64,000 nucleotides of DNA from Oenococcus sp. UCMA 16435 (GTDB lineage Bacteria > Bacillota > Bacilli > Lactobacillales > Lactobacillaceae): contig CP030868.2 of the NCBI GenBank assembly GCA_004010835.2, forward strand, positions 558,001-622,000, given 5' to 3'. The notes below the pieces were generated by a model. It was not told the origin of the DNA. It searched no databases and saw nothing but the letters and a program-made list of their open reading frames with translations. This document shows positions 17,297 through 25,371 of this stretch, in pieces. Position 1 is the first letter of the stretch. Every line of letters begins with the position of its first letter. The translations under genes were made by a program, and so were the position numbers.

Positions 17297-17878
17297 TTAA
17301 GCGGCAGTGTCATTGTCATTTTTTAAACCATAAAAATATTTATAGATTTCATTAATCAAACGTTTTTGCCGATAATCCAAAGAATGTGCCTTGGTTTGTT
17401 TCTCAATTTTTTCAGACAGTTCGGCATTGCCAAATAAGTGCTGAACGGCCATGCTTTCCTGCTTGCAGCTATGAAAATCCGTTTGGCTAATCGCATCTTC
17501 AAAATCCAGTTTCGTTTGTGCCTGGTTCCAACTATGGTCAACTGGATCAAAACCATCGACCGCCAATTTTTCCAACGAAAGATGCTGACGTCTATTCTGT
17601 TCTTTTTTTGAATATGTCTTTCTCAAAAGGTCCATTGCTTTATGCTGCAAGGCCGAAAAATAATAAGTGGTAAATTTACTTTCGAAATCGTTTTGATATT
17701 TATCAACTGAACGCATCAAGACATCTAAAGCTTCACTTTTCCATTCGTCGAAATCCAACACATTCCTCAAATAACGATTATGTATTTTCCTAAGGAAACC
17801 TTCGGTTTCTTCTATTAGAAATAAATAACCCATTTGATCCCCTTTTTTAATCATTTCCAAAGCTGATTCGACCCTCAT
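17297..17878 (-). CDS. sigH: SigH-like sigma-70 family factor, weak region 4
   Basis: 193 residues in the position of sigH (rlmB - sigH - secE - nusG). Region 2 is recognisable (RYLRNVLDFDEWKSEALDVL, then FTTYYFSALQHKAMDLLRK, about 35-95). The C-terminal part is divergent and short: I cannot see a convincing region 4 helix-turn-helix. It may be a diverged competence-type (ComX/SigH) factor or one losing function. ATG with GTGGAGGA upstream. A GAAC-N4-GTTC box lies about 56 bases before the start. Confidence 0.7.
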   Translation of the reverse strand: MRVESALEMIKKGDQMGYLFLIEETEGFLRKIHNRYLRNVLDFDEWKSEALDVLMRSVDKYQNDFESKFTTYYFSALQHKAMDLLRKTYSKKEQNRRQHLSLEKLAVDGFDPVDHSWNQAQTKLDFEDAISQTDFHSCKQESMAVQHLFGNAELSEKIEKQTKAHSLDYRQKRLINEIYKYFYGLKNDNDTAA

Positions 17879-17933
17879 ATTTCCTCCACTGATTTATCAA
17901 AAAGCTTATAGTGGTTTATTTTTAAAAAATAGA

Positions 17934-17945
17934 GAACAAACGTTC
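17934..17945. promoter_or_regulatory. Possible LexA/DinR-type box before the SigH-like gene
   Basis: GAACAAACGTTC matches the Gram-positive SOS core GAAC-N4-GTTC, but the outer C/G and the inner ATAT of the best boxes are absent. Chance occurrence is possible. Confidence 0.3.
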
Positions 17946-18075
17946 TTCGAATTTTAAAAAATAAAAAATATTTGTTTTAAAATAAAAAAATCCACATTCA
18001 CCAAGGATTTAGCATGATTGAAATAAGCATGAGGTAAAAATAAAAAAATATTTTATAAAATATACCAAATAATTT

Positions 18076-18840
18076 TTATTTATTCTTTAAACGGCGACTA
18101 TTGAAACCCTGATAAATCAGTAAAGCTGCTGCAACACTCGCATTCAAAGATTGGACATGACCGGACATCGGAATTGTTAACATTTGATCAACCTTTTTTT
18201 TAGTTTGGATTGAAATACCTTTGCCTTCGTTGCCAATCACGATTGCTACCGGTCCGTTAGCATTCCAATTAGTATAGTCTTCTCCTTCCACATCAGTGCC
18301 GAAAATCCAAAAGTTCTGTTTTTTTAATTTATCGATCGTATTATTTATATTAACTACTCGGGCGACCGGAACATGTTCAATTGCTCCGGTCGAAGTTTTA
18401 GCAACGACCTGAGTCAATTGAACGGCTCGCCTTTTGGGAATGATTATTCCATCGACTCCTGTCGCATCAGCCGTTCTTAAAATCGAACCAAGATTATGTG
18501 GATCTTCAATCTCATCCAAAATAACCAAAAACGGATCATGACCTTTGATCCCATTTAAAATATTATCAAGCGAGACATATTCATAAGCAGCAATCGAAAG
18601 AGCAATTCCTTGATGATTACCATGGTCCGTTAACTCATCGAGCCGCTGATTATCGACTTCCTGAATAACAATTTTAAGAGTTTCGGCTTTTTGCCTGAAT
18701 TGCTGAGCCCGGGTTTTTGCCAACGACTTGCTTAAATAAAGCTTGTTAATTGTTTGATTATTTTCCAGAGCTTCCATTGAAGCATGAACTCCGTATATTA
18801 TTTCCTCACTCACGTGTTTGCCCACTTTCAACTTTTTCAA
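18076..18840 (-). CDS. rlmB: 23S rRNA (guanosine-2'-O)-methyltransferase RlmB
   Basis: SpoU/TrmH family enzyme that methylates G2251. N-terminal substrate-binding domain (IYGVHASMEAL), then SPOUT motifs LDEIEDPHNLGSILRTADA, VIGNEGKGIS and IPMSGHVQSLNASVAAALL. Start uncertain: TTG at 18840 gives 254 residues and overlaps mrnC by 35 bases; GTG at 18813 overlaps its stop and begins just before the conserved region. Confidence 0.93.
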   Translation of the reverse strand: MKKLKVGKHVSEEIIYGVHASMEALENNQTINKLYLSKSLAKTRAQQFRQKAETLKIVIQEVDNQRLDELTDHGNHQGIALSIAAYEYVSLDNILNGIKGHDPFLVILDEIEDPHNLGSILRTADATGVDGIIIPKRRAVQLTQVVAKTSTGAIEHVPVARVVNINNTIDKLKKQNFWIFGTDVEGEDYTNWNANGPVAIVIGNEGKGISIQTKKKVDQMLTIPMSGHVQSLNASVAAALLIYQGFNSRRLKNK

Positions 18841-19210
18841 TCATCCAATCAATGATTTCATCCAAACGAGTACTTTCCTTATTTAAATAAAGGTAGCCCA
18901 ACAAAGCCTCCACACCGGTTGAGATTTGGTAAGTCATAATATCGGTATTTTTAGCTTTCGTATGAGGATGAGAATTACGACCGCGCTTAAAAATATCGAT
19001 TTCGCTCTCCGTTAAAAAATCTTCTCCTTCCATCAAAAAAAAGAGTTTCGCATGAGCTTTTGCCGAAACAAATTCTTTTGAACGGCGTTGAAGATCATTA
19101 ACTTTTGTCAAACCGGTCGACAATAAATAAGTTCGAATTTTCAATTCATCAACCGCATCGCCAATGAAAGCCAAAGAAAGTCCGTTAAAGGTCTTGACAT
19201 CTTGAATCAT
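18806..19210 (-). CDS. mrnC: Mini-ribonuclease 3
   Basis: RNase III-like catalytic domain without dsRBD, which matures 23S rRNA in Firmicutes. Motif LAFIGDAVDELKIRTYL is the RNase III signature. I take ATG at 19210 (MIQDVKT); the longer TTG form adds residues encoded by the promoter. TATAAT ends 7 nt before this ATG and there is no ribosome binding site. Stop overlaps rlmB. cysS, normally upstream, is absent. Confidence 0.92.
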   Translation of the reverse strand: MIQDVKTFNGLSLAFIGDAVDELKIRTYLLSTGLTKVNDLQRRSKEFVSAKAHAKLFFLMEGEDFLTESEIDIFKRGRNSHPHTKAKNTDIMTYQISTGVEALLGYLYLNKESTRLDEIIDWMIEKVESGQTRE

Positions 19211-19217
19211 GCTATAT

Positions 19218-19223
19218 ATTATA
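19218..19223 (-). promoter_or_regulatory. -10 box of mrnC, leaderless arrangement
   Basis: TATAAT on the minus strand, 7 nt before the ATG. The same AT-rich symmetrical stretch could give a -10 for the divergent ABC operon. Confidence 0.5.
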
Positions 19224-19279
19224 GTGTGCAATTCACGTAAAATCTGTGAAGGATAAATTATTTAGGAGAAAGTTTCAAA

Positions 19280-20137
19280 ATGAAAAAATTGATAAGTAAG
19301 TTTTTTAGTGGTTTAGTGTCGGCGATTGCAGTAATTGCTATTTTCGCGATAACCGGAAATCAGGTTCAAGCAGCGGGAAATAAGCAGGATGTGCTGTACT
19401 CGAAGATTAAAGCCCGAGGAAAGTTAATTGTTGGTACATCTGCTGATTTCCCGCCGTATGAATTCTTGGTTTCAAAAGATGGAAAACAGACTCCGGTTGG
19501 AGCCGACATGTCCTTGGCCAAAAAAATAGCCAAAAATCTTGGAGTAAAACTTCAAATTAAAAACATGTCTTTCGATTCATTATTGGTTGCCCAAAAGGCC
19601 GGCAAGGTCGATATATTGATTGCCGGAATGGGTTCGACGCCGGAGCGTAAAAAAGAGGTCGATTTTTCGATTCCTTATTATACGGCCAAAGAAACTCTTG
19701 TAATTCGGTCCAACGAAGCCAAAAAAATCAAGTCTTATAAAGATTTGAGTGGTTTAAAAGTTGGTGTTCAAACCGCTGCTCGGCAAAAGGACTTAGTTAA
19801 AAAGTCATTGGCAAAATTAGGTAAGAAAAAGGCTCAATTCGATCAAATGCAGTCAACCAACGACTTGGTTTTGGCTTTAAAAACCAACAAAATTGACGCA
19901 ATTGCTCTTTCGGGTGGTGTTGGACAAGCTTATGCTAATAGTGTTTCTGGATTGAAATATGTATACGCGGACTATCCAAAAGGTGTTCAAGATGAAGAAG
20001 GAATGTCAGTTGTTATTCCAAAAAATCAAAAAACCTTAAAAACAAAAATTAACAACATTGTAAAAAAATTGAACAAAACAAAGACGTTTGCATCTTGGAT
20101 TAAAAAAGCAGGAACGCAGCTTAAAAAGGCTAAATAA
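19280..20137 (+). CDS. Amino-acid ABC transporter, substrate-binding protein
   Basis: Polar amino-acid binding protein (SBP_bac_3), 285 residues. Signal peptide of about 32 residues (MKKLISKFFSGL ... QVQA-AG), then LIVGTSADFPPYEF and the VDILIAGMGSTPERKKEVDFS motif of the family. There is no lipobox cysteine, so unlike most Gram-positive binding proteins it should be released or held by other means. AGGAGAAAG precedes the ATG. Substrate may be glutamine, arginine or cystine; not decidable. Confidence 0.9.
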   Translation: MKKLISKFFSGLVSAIAVIAIFAITGNQVQAAGNKQDVLYSKIKARGKLIVGTSADFPPYEFLVSKDGKQTPVGADMSLAKKIAKNLGVKLQIKNMSFDSLLVAQKAGKVDILIAGMGSTPERKKEVDFSIPYYTAKETLVIRSNEAKKIKSYKDLSGLKVGVQTAARQKDLVKKSLAKLGKKKAQFDQMQSTNDLVLALKTNKIDAIALSGGVGQAYANSVSGLKYVYADYPKGVQDEEGMSVVIPKNQKTLKTKINNIVKKLNKTKTFASWIKKAGTQLKKAK

Positions 20138-20832
20138 TGCAATCAGTAATTATAGACGTTAATCTTTGGAAATTTCGTTCCGAATTGATTTCTGGAATCG
20201 AAGTTACCTTACTCATATCTATTTGTGCTGTTGTTTTGGGATCAATTATTGGTTTATTTATTGCAATTATGCATATGTCCAAAAAAAGAATCATCAATAT
20301 AATTGCGACAACCTATGTCGAGATTCTTAGAGGGACACCTTTAATAGTCCAGTTGATGTTTGTCTACTATGCCGTTCCATTGATCTTGCAGTCAATGATT
20401 GCTTATTTTGGCCCATCGGTTGAAATTAACATTCCAACGATTCCAGCAGGAATTATTGCGGTTGCCATTAACTCTTCAGCCTATGTTTCCGAAGCAATTC
20501 GAGCTGGCTTTAATTCAGTTGACAATGGACAGACCGAAGCCGCTCGTTCGCTTGGTTTACCAAAAAAATTGACCATGCGTTATGTAATCATTCCCCAAGC
20601 TTTAAAAAATATATGGCCGGCTTTAGGAAATGAATTCGTTGCTTTGATCAAGGAATCATCAATCGTATTAATTATTGGGACACCGGATATTATGTATCAG
20701 ATTAACAATATCCGTGCTGTAACCTTCGAACCGGTTGCACCTTTGATTCTGTCGGCAGTTATCTATTTTGTTCTCACTTTCGGTTTGACGAGAATAATGA
20801 AGCATTTTGAAGGGAAGATGCAACATGACTAA
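20137..20832 (+). CDS. Amino-acid ABC transporter, permease
   Basis: 231 residues, five or so membrane segments, HisM/GlnP-type. The EAA loop [23 protein letters not shown] contacts the ATPase. Overlaps the stop of the binding protein and the start of the ATPase gene. Confidence 0.93.
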   Translation: MQSVIIDVNLWKFRSELISGIEVTLLISICAVVLGSIIGLFIAIMHMSKKRIINIIATTYVEILRGTPLIVQLMFVYYAVPLILQSMIAYFGPSVEINIPTIPAGIIAVAINSSAYVSEAIRAGFNSVDNGQTEAARSLGLPKKLTMRYVIIPQALKNIWPALGNEFVALIKESSIVLIIGTPDIMYQINNIRAVTFEPVAPLILSAVIYFVLTFGLTRIMKHFEGKMQHD

Positions 20833-21589
20833 AAAAAAGAATGAAGACATCATAATTGAATTAAAAGGGCTAACAAAAAAATTCGATAATAATATCGTTT
20901 TGGACCATATTGATGCCAAAATAAACCGATCAGAAGTGATCACATTGATTGGTCCTTCAGGAACTGGAAAATCAACTTTAATCAGAGACTTGAATATGCT
21001 TGACACGCCAACTTCTGGATCGGTTATAGTCGAAGGCCAGGATATTACCAAAATAAAAGACAAGCAGCTTGATTCAGTTAGAGAAAAAATGGGAATGGTT
21101 TTCCAATCTTTTAATCTTTTTCCGCACTTAAACGTCGAACAAAATATTTCCCTTGCCCCAACAAAACTAGGAAAATGGAAGGAATCTGAAGCTCATGAAA
21201 AAACGGAAAGTCTCCTGGAAAAAGTTGGTCTAACCGAAAAAATTGCTGCTTTTCCCAAATCACTCTCAGGTGGGCAGGCTCAGCGTGTTGCTATCGCAAG
21301 ATCCTTGGCTATGAATCCCGATGTAATGTTGTTTGATGAACCAACCTCGGCTTTAGACCCGGAAATGGTCGGAGAAGTTCTAAAAGTTATGCAAAATTTG
21401 GCAGCTGAAGGAATGACAATGGTCGTAGTAACCCATGAAATGGGTTTTGCGAAGAACGTTGCTGATCGGGTTTGGTTTTTGGACAAAGGAAAAATTGCAG
21501 AAGACGCGAAGCCCGAACAATTCTTTGCCCATCCAAATAACCCACGAGCCCAAGAATTTTTGGGTAAATTGCTTGAAGTTAATGTTTAA
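20825..21589 (+). CDS. Amino-acid ABC transporter, ATP-binding protein
   Basis: GlnQ-type ATPase, 254 residues from ATG 20825 ([14 protein letters not shown]), with AGGGAAG upstream; an earlier in-frame ATG at 20807 is inside the permease end. Walker [10 protein letters not shown], signature [16 protein letters not shown] and Walker [13 protein letters not shown] are intact. Confidence 0.95.
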   Translation: MTKKKNEDIIIELKGLTKKFDNNIVLDHIDAKINRSEVITLIGPSGTGKSTLIRDLNMLDTPTSGSVIVEGQDITKIKDKQLDSVREKMGMVFQSFNLFPHLNVEQNISLAPTKLGKWKESEAHEKTESLLEKVGLTEKIAAFPKSLSGGQAQRVAIARSLAMNPDVMLFDEPTSALDPEMVGEVLKVMQNLAAEGMTMVVVTHEMGFAKNVADRVWFLDKGKIAEDAKPEQFFAHPNNPRAQEFLGKLLEVNV

Positions 21590-21592
21590 CTT

Positions 21593-21616
21593 AAAAACCG
21601 CCTTTCGGCGGTTTTT
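21593..21616. terminator. Bidirectional terminator between the ABC operon and dusB
   Basis: AAAAACCGCC TTTC GGCGGTTTTT, usable by both convergent transcripts. Confidence 0.9.
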
Positions 21617-21633
21617 AATATTGGTTAATTCAA

Positions 21634-22626
21634 TTATTTGTTTACCTTTCTTAATTCACTAATAATAATTCGTGCTTCGTCTGTTGAATGAGTATTAATC
21701 AGAAGATCACGATATTTAGCAGCATCACGAACACCGCGAATATAAATTTTAAAGAAACGTCTCAAAGTTTCAAAACGTTTTGGGCCAACATTCTTGATAT
21801 ATTGGTCATAAAGGTCTAACTGCATTTCGAAAAGATCTAAAGAATCATTAAGTGAATGAATTATCGGCTTTGCTTCAAAACAATAAGGATTTTCAAAAAT
21901 TCCTCGTCCAATCATAATTCCATCAATACCGGGATGCTTCTCTACCAATTTAATCCCCTCAGTTCGATTTTTAATATCACCATTGATTTGTAATAAAGTT
22001 TCCGGGGCAAGTTGATCTCGCATTTTAATTATTTCATCAATCAACTCGAAATGAGCCGGGACTTTGCTCATCTCTTTTCGTGTACGCAAATGGACCGTCA
22101 GCACTTGAAGATCCTGCTTTAAAAGCCAAGGAAGCCAATCATACATCTCGTCAAGCTTTGAAAAACCAAGACGCGTCTTCGCAGAAACTGGCAATCCAGC
22201 TTCTTTGGCAGCTTGAATAACTTCGGCGGCCGAACTTTGATGGCGGATTAAATCAGAGCCTCCTCCATTTTTGACCACCGTCGAATCAGGACAACCCATA
22301 TTAATGTCGATTGCTTTAAAACCTTGATTTTTGACAGCTAGGGCAGCTTTGGAAAAGTCAGTATCATGATTACCCCAAAGCTGAACAATCGGCCTCTGTT
22401 CGCTCTTTTCAACATATAAACGTCCCATAACCGAGAATTTGGCTTTAGGATGGGTAACACTAATTGCATTCGTGAATTCAGTGTAAAAAAGATCCGGTGG
22501 TGCGGCTTTGAAAACAACCCGGCGAAATACGCTATCTGTCACAGCTTCCATTGGTGCAAGACTAAAAAAAGGTTCTTCCTTTTTTTCTGATGCATCTTTA
22601 ATTGATCTCCAAAACTTGCTTATCAT
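21634..22626 (-). CDS. dusB: tRNA-dihydrouridine synthase
   Basis: FMN-dependent enzyme reducing uridines in tRNA D-loops. 330 residues with LAPMEAVTDSVFR N terminus, catalytic-cysteine motif NMGCPDSTVVKNGGGSDLI, and the SAKTRLGF and LQINGDI phosphate-binding parts. Starts 3 bases after the stop of the NlpC/P60-like gene without its own ribosome binding site, so translational coupling is likely. Confidence 0.93.
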   Translation of the reverse strand: MISKFWRSIKDASEKKEEPFFSLAPMEAVTDSVFRRVVFKAAPPDLFYTEFTNAISVTHPKAKFSVMGRLYVEKSEQRPIVQLWGNHDTDFSKAALAVKNQGFKAIDINMGCPDSTVVKNGGGSDLIRHQSSAAEVIQAAKEAGLPVSAKTRLGFSKLDEMYDWLPWLLKQDLQVLTVHLRTRKEMSKVPAHFELIDEIIKMRDQLAPETLLQINGDIKNRTEGIKLVEKHPGIDGIMIGRGIFENPYCFEAKPIIHSLNDSLDLFEMQLDLYDQYIKNVGPKRFETLRRFFKIYIRGVRDAAKYRDLLINTHSTDEARIIISELRKVNK

Positions 22627-22629
22627 AGT

Positions 22630-23877
22630 TTAAAAAATAGCCTCATAAGCAACCGGGGAACCGGAAATCGGTTGAATCGCGACTTTGCTGTCCGGACCTT
22701 TCAAGCCAATATATTGACCGCCGCCAATATACATGGCAACCTGAAACTCAGCCCCTTTTTGACCCCAAAAAAGCAAGTCTCCAGGCAAAGCCTGTGAAAT
22801 ACGCGTTTTTAATTTACCAGCTTCCCTTAATTTAGCAGCTTGCATATAAACTTTGTCGCCAATTGCTGTCAAACCAGAAATCGCCCGTAAATATTCGATA
22901 AAGCCAGGTATATCAAAGCCTCTTTCATTATCGCCGCCCCAAGCAAAGGGTTTGCCAATCAATGATAAAGCGTTAGCAATTGTACGCCTAACTGAGATCG
23001 GTTGATTAGTCATATATTTATTAGGAAGCTTTATTTGGGCCTTGCGGACAGGATGATATTGATCAGAGTTGGAATTTGCATCATCTTTTTTGATTTGTTG
23101 AAGATTTTTAAAAATATCAGCTTTATGTTTTAAGCTGGCCACCGTCTGATTGGAAACATGATTAAACAAACCACTGATTTTTGATTGAACATCAAAGCCA
23201 TTAACTTTATCAAGTTGAGCAGCTCCAGATTTCTCCCAATTATCAAAATCAGTTGTTAAATTAACCGCTAAAAAGCTTGGTGATTTTTCCGCTTCGATTC
23301 TTCTGATAATTACTTCCTGGTTATTCAATTCATCGATATATGGCTGGACCAATTTGAAAACATCCGACGGTTTTCCAGCTAAACCGGTCTGCAAGTTGCG
23401 AAAATTAAGCAAATCCTCAGTTCGAGAAAAGTAATAATTAATCTCCTCAAAACCGCTGACTTGGTCATCGAGCCATTTGCCATGTTTAACCAAATCTATA
23501 ATTGATTGATTACGAAAAACCTGAAAAGTATAGCTCAAATTCCGTCCTCGGCTACCATCATCATTCTCAAAAGGAATAATGCCGATATTAAGAGCGAAAA
23601 GTGCATCGTTCCCAGAATATTGGTCTCGACTGTGCCGCCATTTTTTTTCATCCAACATTTTTTTAGAGAGCAAATTTGTCAATTCGTCTAAAGCTGATTC
23701 AACGGTCGAAAAACGTCTTTCGCGAGACCTAATTGTTTCGATCAGTTCGTCCGAGACAAAGCGGCCCTGAAATTGAAAGGTCCTCATATCTGGAAAAAAC
23801 TGACTTACTTCACCAATTGAAGTGTTGGGAGAAAAAAGCCATTTGTTTTCATTTGTAAAATAATTACGAAATTGCAT
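22630..23877 (-). CDS. NlpC/P60-like protein lacking catalytic Cys and His
   Basis: 415 residues, no signal peptide or membrane segment. The C-terminal 120 residues have the NlpC/P60 fold pattern: IGKPFAWGGDNERGFDIPGF then LPGDLLFWGQKGAEFQVAMYIGGGQYI. In active members the first part reads DCSG and the second ends with HVGIYxG; here the Cys position is Ile323 and the His position is Gln379. The first 280 residues I do not recognise. So it is probably a non-catalytic, perhaps cytoplasmic, relative. Forms an operon with dusB. Confidence 0.8.
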   Translation of the reverse strand: MQFRNYFTNENKWLFSPNTSIGEVSQFFPDMRTFQFQGRFVSDELIETIRSRERRFSTVESALDELTNLLSKKMLDEKKWRHSRDQYSGNDALFALNIGIIPFENDDGSRGRNLSYTFQVFRNQSIIDLVKHGKWLDDQVSGFEEINYYFSRTEDLLNFRNLQTGLAGKPSDVFKLVQPYIDELNNQEVIIRRIEAEKSPSFLAVNLTTDFDNWEKSGAAQLDKVNGFDVQSKISGLFNHVSNQTVASLKHKADIFKNLQQIKKDDANSNSDQYHPVRKAQIKLPNKYMTNQPISVRRTIANALSLIGKPFAWGGDNERGFDIPGFIEYLRAISGLTAIGDKVYMQAAKLREAGKLKTRISQALPGDLLFWGQKGAEFQVAMYIGGGQYIGLKGPDSKVAIQPISGSPVAYEAIF

Positions 23878-23893
23878 ATCTCTAATTTACCGT

Positions 23894-23914
23894 AAAAAAA
23901 AAGACCGGAGTCTT
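23894..23914 (-). terminator. Terminator of the LysM-CHAP gene
   Basis: AAGAC TCCG GTCTT followed by nine T on the minus strand, just below the stop at 23943. Confidence 0.8.
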
Positions 23915-23942
23915 AATTTCTAAAACCAATTTATTTAATTTA

Positions 23943-25067
23943 TTACTCGTGGATATATTGATAACTTGAAGCAGATGTAACAGTACGAGTGTTTGTTGCA
24001 AGTCCAGCATAATTCCCTTCGGAAATACGGATAGATCCATCACTATAAACAGCGGTAACAACAGCAACATGACCTAAGCTACCGGCATATGCTTGGCCAG
24101 CCTGGAAAACGACAACCGAACCAACGGCTGGAGTGTTATTAACGGTATAACCTTCAGCTGCAGCTGCAGAAGCCCACTGATAGGCATTTCCTAATCCATT
24201 CGGAACCCATGAAAGCATATTCTTAACATACCAAGTGCATTGGCCATAAGTGTATGTGTTGGTACTAGACGAAGTCGTTGCATAACTAGAAGAAACTCCA
24301 CTAGTAGTAGTCTTCGAAGCTGCAGACGTTGATGACGTAGTTGCATATGTGCGAACAGTCGAGTACGAAGAAGTACTGCTTGAAGCTTGAGTAGCAGAAG
24401 AACTGGTTGCTGGTGCCTGGCTGGAAGCTGCAGAAGAAGCAACTGATGAGCTGGCAACCGAAGTGCTGGAAGCTGCAGAAGAAGCAACTGATGAGCTGGC
24501 AACCGAAGTGCTGGAAGTTGCAGAAGAAGCAACTGAAGATACGGCATCAGATGAAGTAGTCGTTGTTGCGGCAGAACTAGTAGTCGCTGTTGCGGCACTG
24601 CTGGTAGTTGTAGTAGCTTTCAAAGAAAGCTTCTGACCGGCAACAATAAATGTTGATCCATCATTATTAGCAATTAAAGTCGAAACAGAAACGCCATAAC
24701 GTTCAGCAATTCCATAAAGGGTATCACCAGAAGCAATCGTAACAGTTCCATCAGAATTTTCAGCAGAAATACTTGTAGCGGCTGTTGTAGAAGCTGAAGA
24801 AGCTGTTTCACTAGTAGTTGTTGTAGCAGCAGATGAACTTGAAGGAATATTCAAGCTCGAACCACTTAAAATCAAAGCAGGATTTGATAATTTGTTGGCC
24901 TTAGCGATCGCACTAACACTCGTATCGTACTCTTTAGCCAAAGCCCAAACACTATCACCCTGCTTAACAGCAACAGTATCGGCATTTGCAGAAACAGCAC
25001 CAACCGCAAGAGCAGCGGCAGCACCGGTAGAAATAAGAAGCGCATTTTTAACAGTTTTTGTAGTCAT
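23943..25067 (-). CDS. Secreted LysM-CHAP peptidoglycan hydrolase
   Basis: Start ATG 25067 (MTTKTVKNALL) with GGAG 8 bases upstream; the longer frame adds 7 residues before it. Signal peptide to about residue 29 (SANA-DT), LysM 1 at about 30-72, LysM 2 at about 105-150, a Ser/Ala/Thr-rich linker with a 15-residue repeat, and a C-terminal CHAP domain with catalytic Cys (YGQCTWYVKNM) and His (LGHVAVV). LysM domains hold it on the wall; CHAP cleaves peptide bonds of peptidoglycan. A WalR-type box lies upstream. Confidence 0.93.
   Translation of the reverse strand: MTTKTVKNALLISTGAAAALAVGAVSANADTVAVKQGDSVWALAKEYDTSVSAIAKANKLSNPALILSGSSLNIPSSSSAATTTTSETASSASTTAATSISAENSDGTVTIASGDTLYGIAERYGVSVSTLIANNDGSTFIVAGQKLSLKATTTTSSAATATTSSAATTTTSSDAVSSVASSATSSTSVASSSVASSAASSTSVASSSVASSAASSQAPATSSSATQASSSTSSYSTVRTYATTSSTSAASKTTTSGVSSSYATTSSSTNTYTYGQCTWYVKNMLSWVPNGLGNAYQWASAAAAEGYTVNNTPAVGSVVVFQAGQAYAGSLGHVAVVTAVYSDGSIRISEGNYAGLATNTRTVTSASSYQYIHE
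24421..24540. repeat. 45-bp tandem repeat in the LysM-CHAP linker
   Basis: About 2.6 copies of a 45-bp unit, encoding 15 residues of the type TSVASSSVASSAASS. The first two copies are identical; the third differs and is partial. Expected to vary in copy number between strains. Confidence 0.85.
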
Positions 25068-25371
25068 CAATAATTCTCCAACGTGCAAAGTATCCGATTT
25101 TTTAAAAATCTATAAGGATTTCTAAAGCACGGTCTCTACAATAGGGGGCTTTCTTGACAGCACAATTAATACTTTTTTAAGGTTATTTTACATTGTTACA
25201 GAAACATTACATAAATAAATTGAAAGCCCAGTGTAATGGGCTTTCTAAAGGTTTACATCAATCATTAAAATAGATTTTTTTATTGAATTAATCAAAATTT
25301 TGTAAAAACAATTCAGGGAAAATCGCCTTTTTCCGACTTAATTGTCTTATATATTTCTTAAAAAGTTTCTT
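25068..25371. other. 304-bp gap upstream of the LysM-CHAP gene
   Basis: No gene found. It holds the ribosome binding site and candidate promoter of the CHAP gene (TTGTGC, 16 nt, TATTGT around 25140-25165), a WalR-type box, and a hairpin GAAAGCCCAgtgtaaTGGGCTTTC at 25225-25248 that may end the htrA transcript although it lacks a strong T-run. Confidence 0.6.
25195..25211 (-). promoter_or_regulatory. WalR (YycF) box
   Basis: TGTAAT-GTTTC-TGTAAC on the minus strand: exact fit to the WalR consensus TGTWAH-N5-TGTWAH. It lies about 25-35 bases upstream of the candidate -35 of the LysM-CHAP gene. A third TGTAAA follows closely. Confidence 0.65.

Noticed and set aside
24191..24598. 135-residue Leu/Gln-rich frame inside the LysM-CHAP gene
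   Set aside because: It results from the Ser/Ala repeat read in another frame; no start signal.
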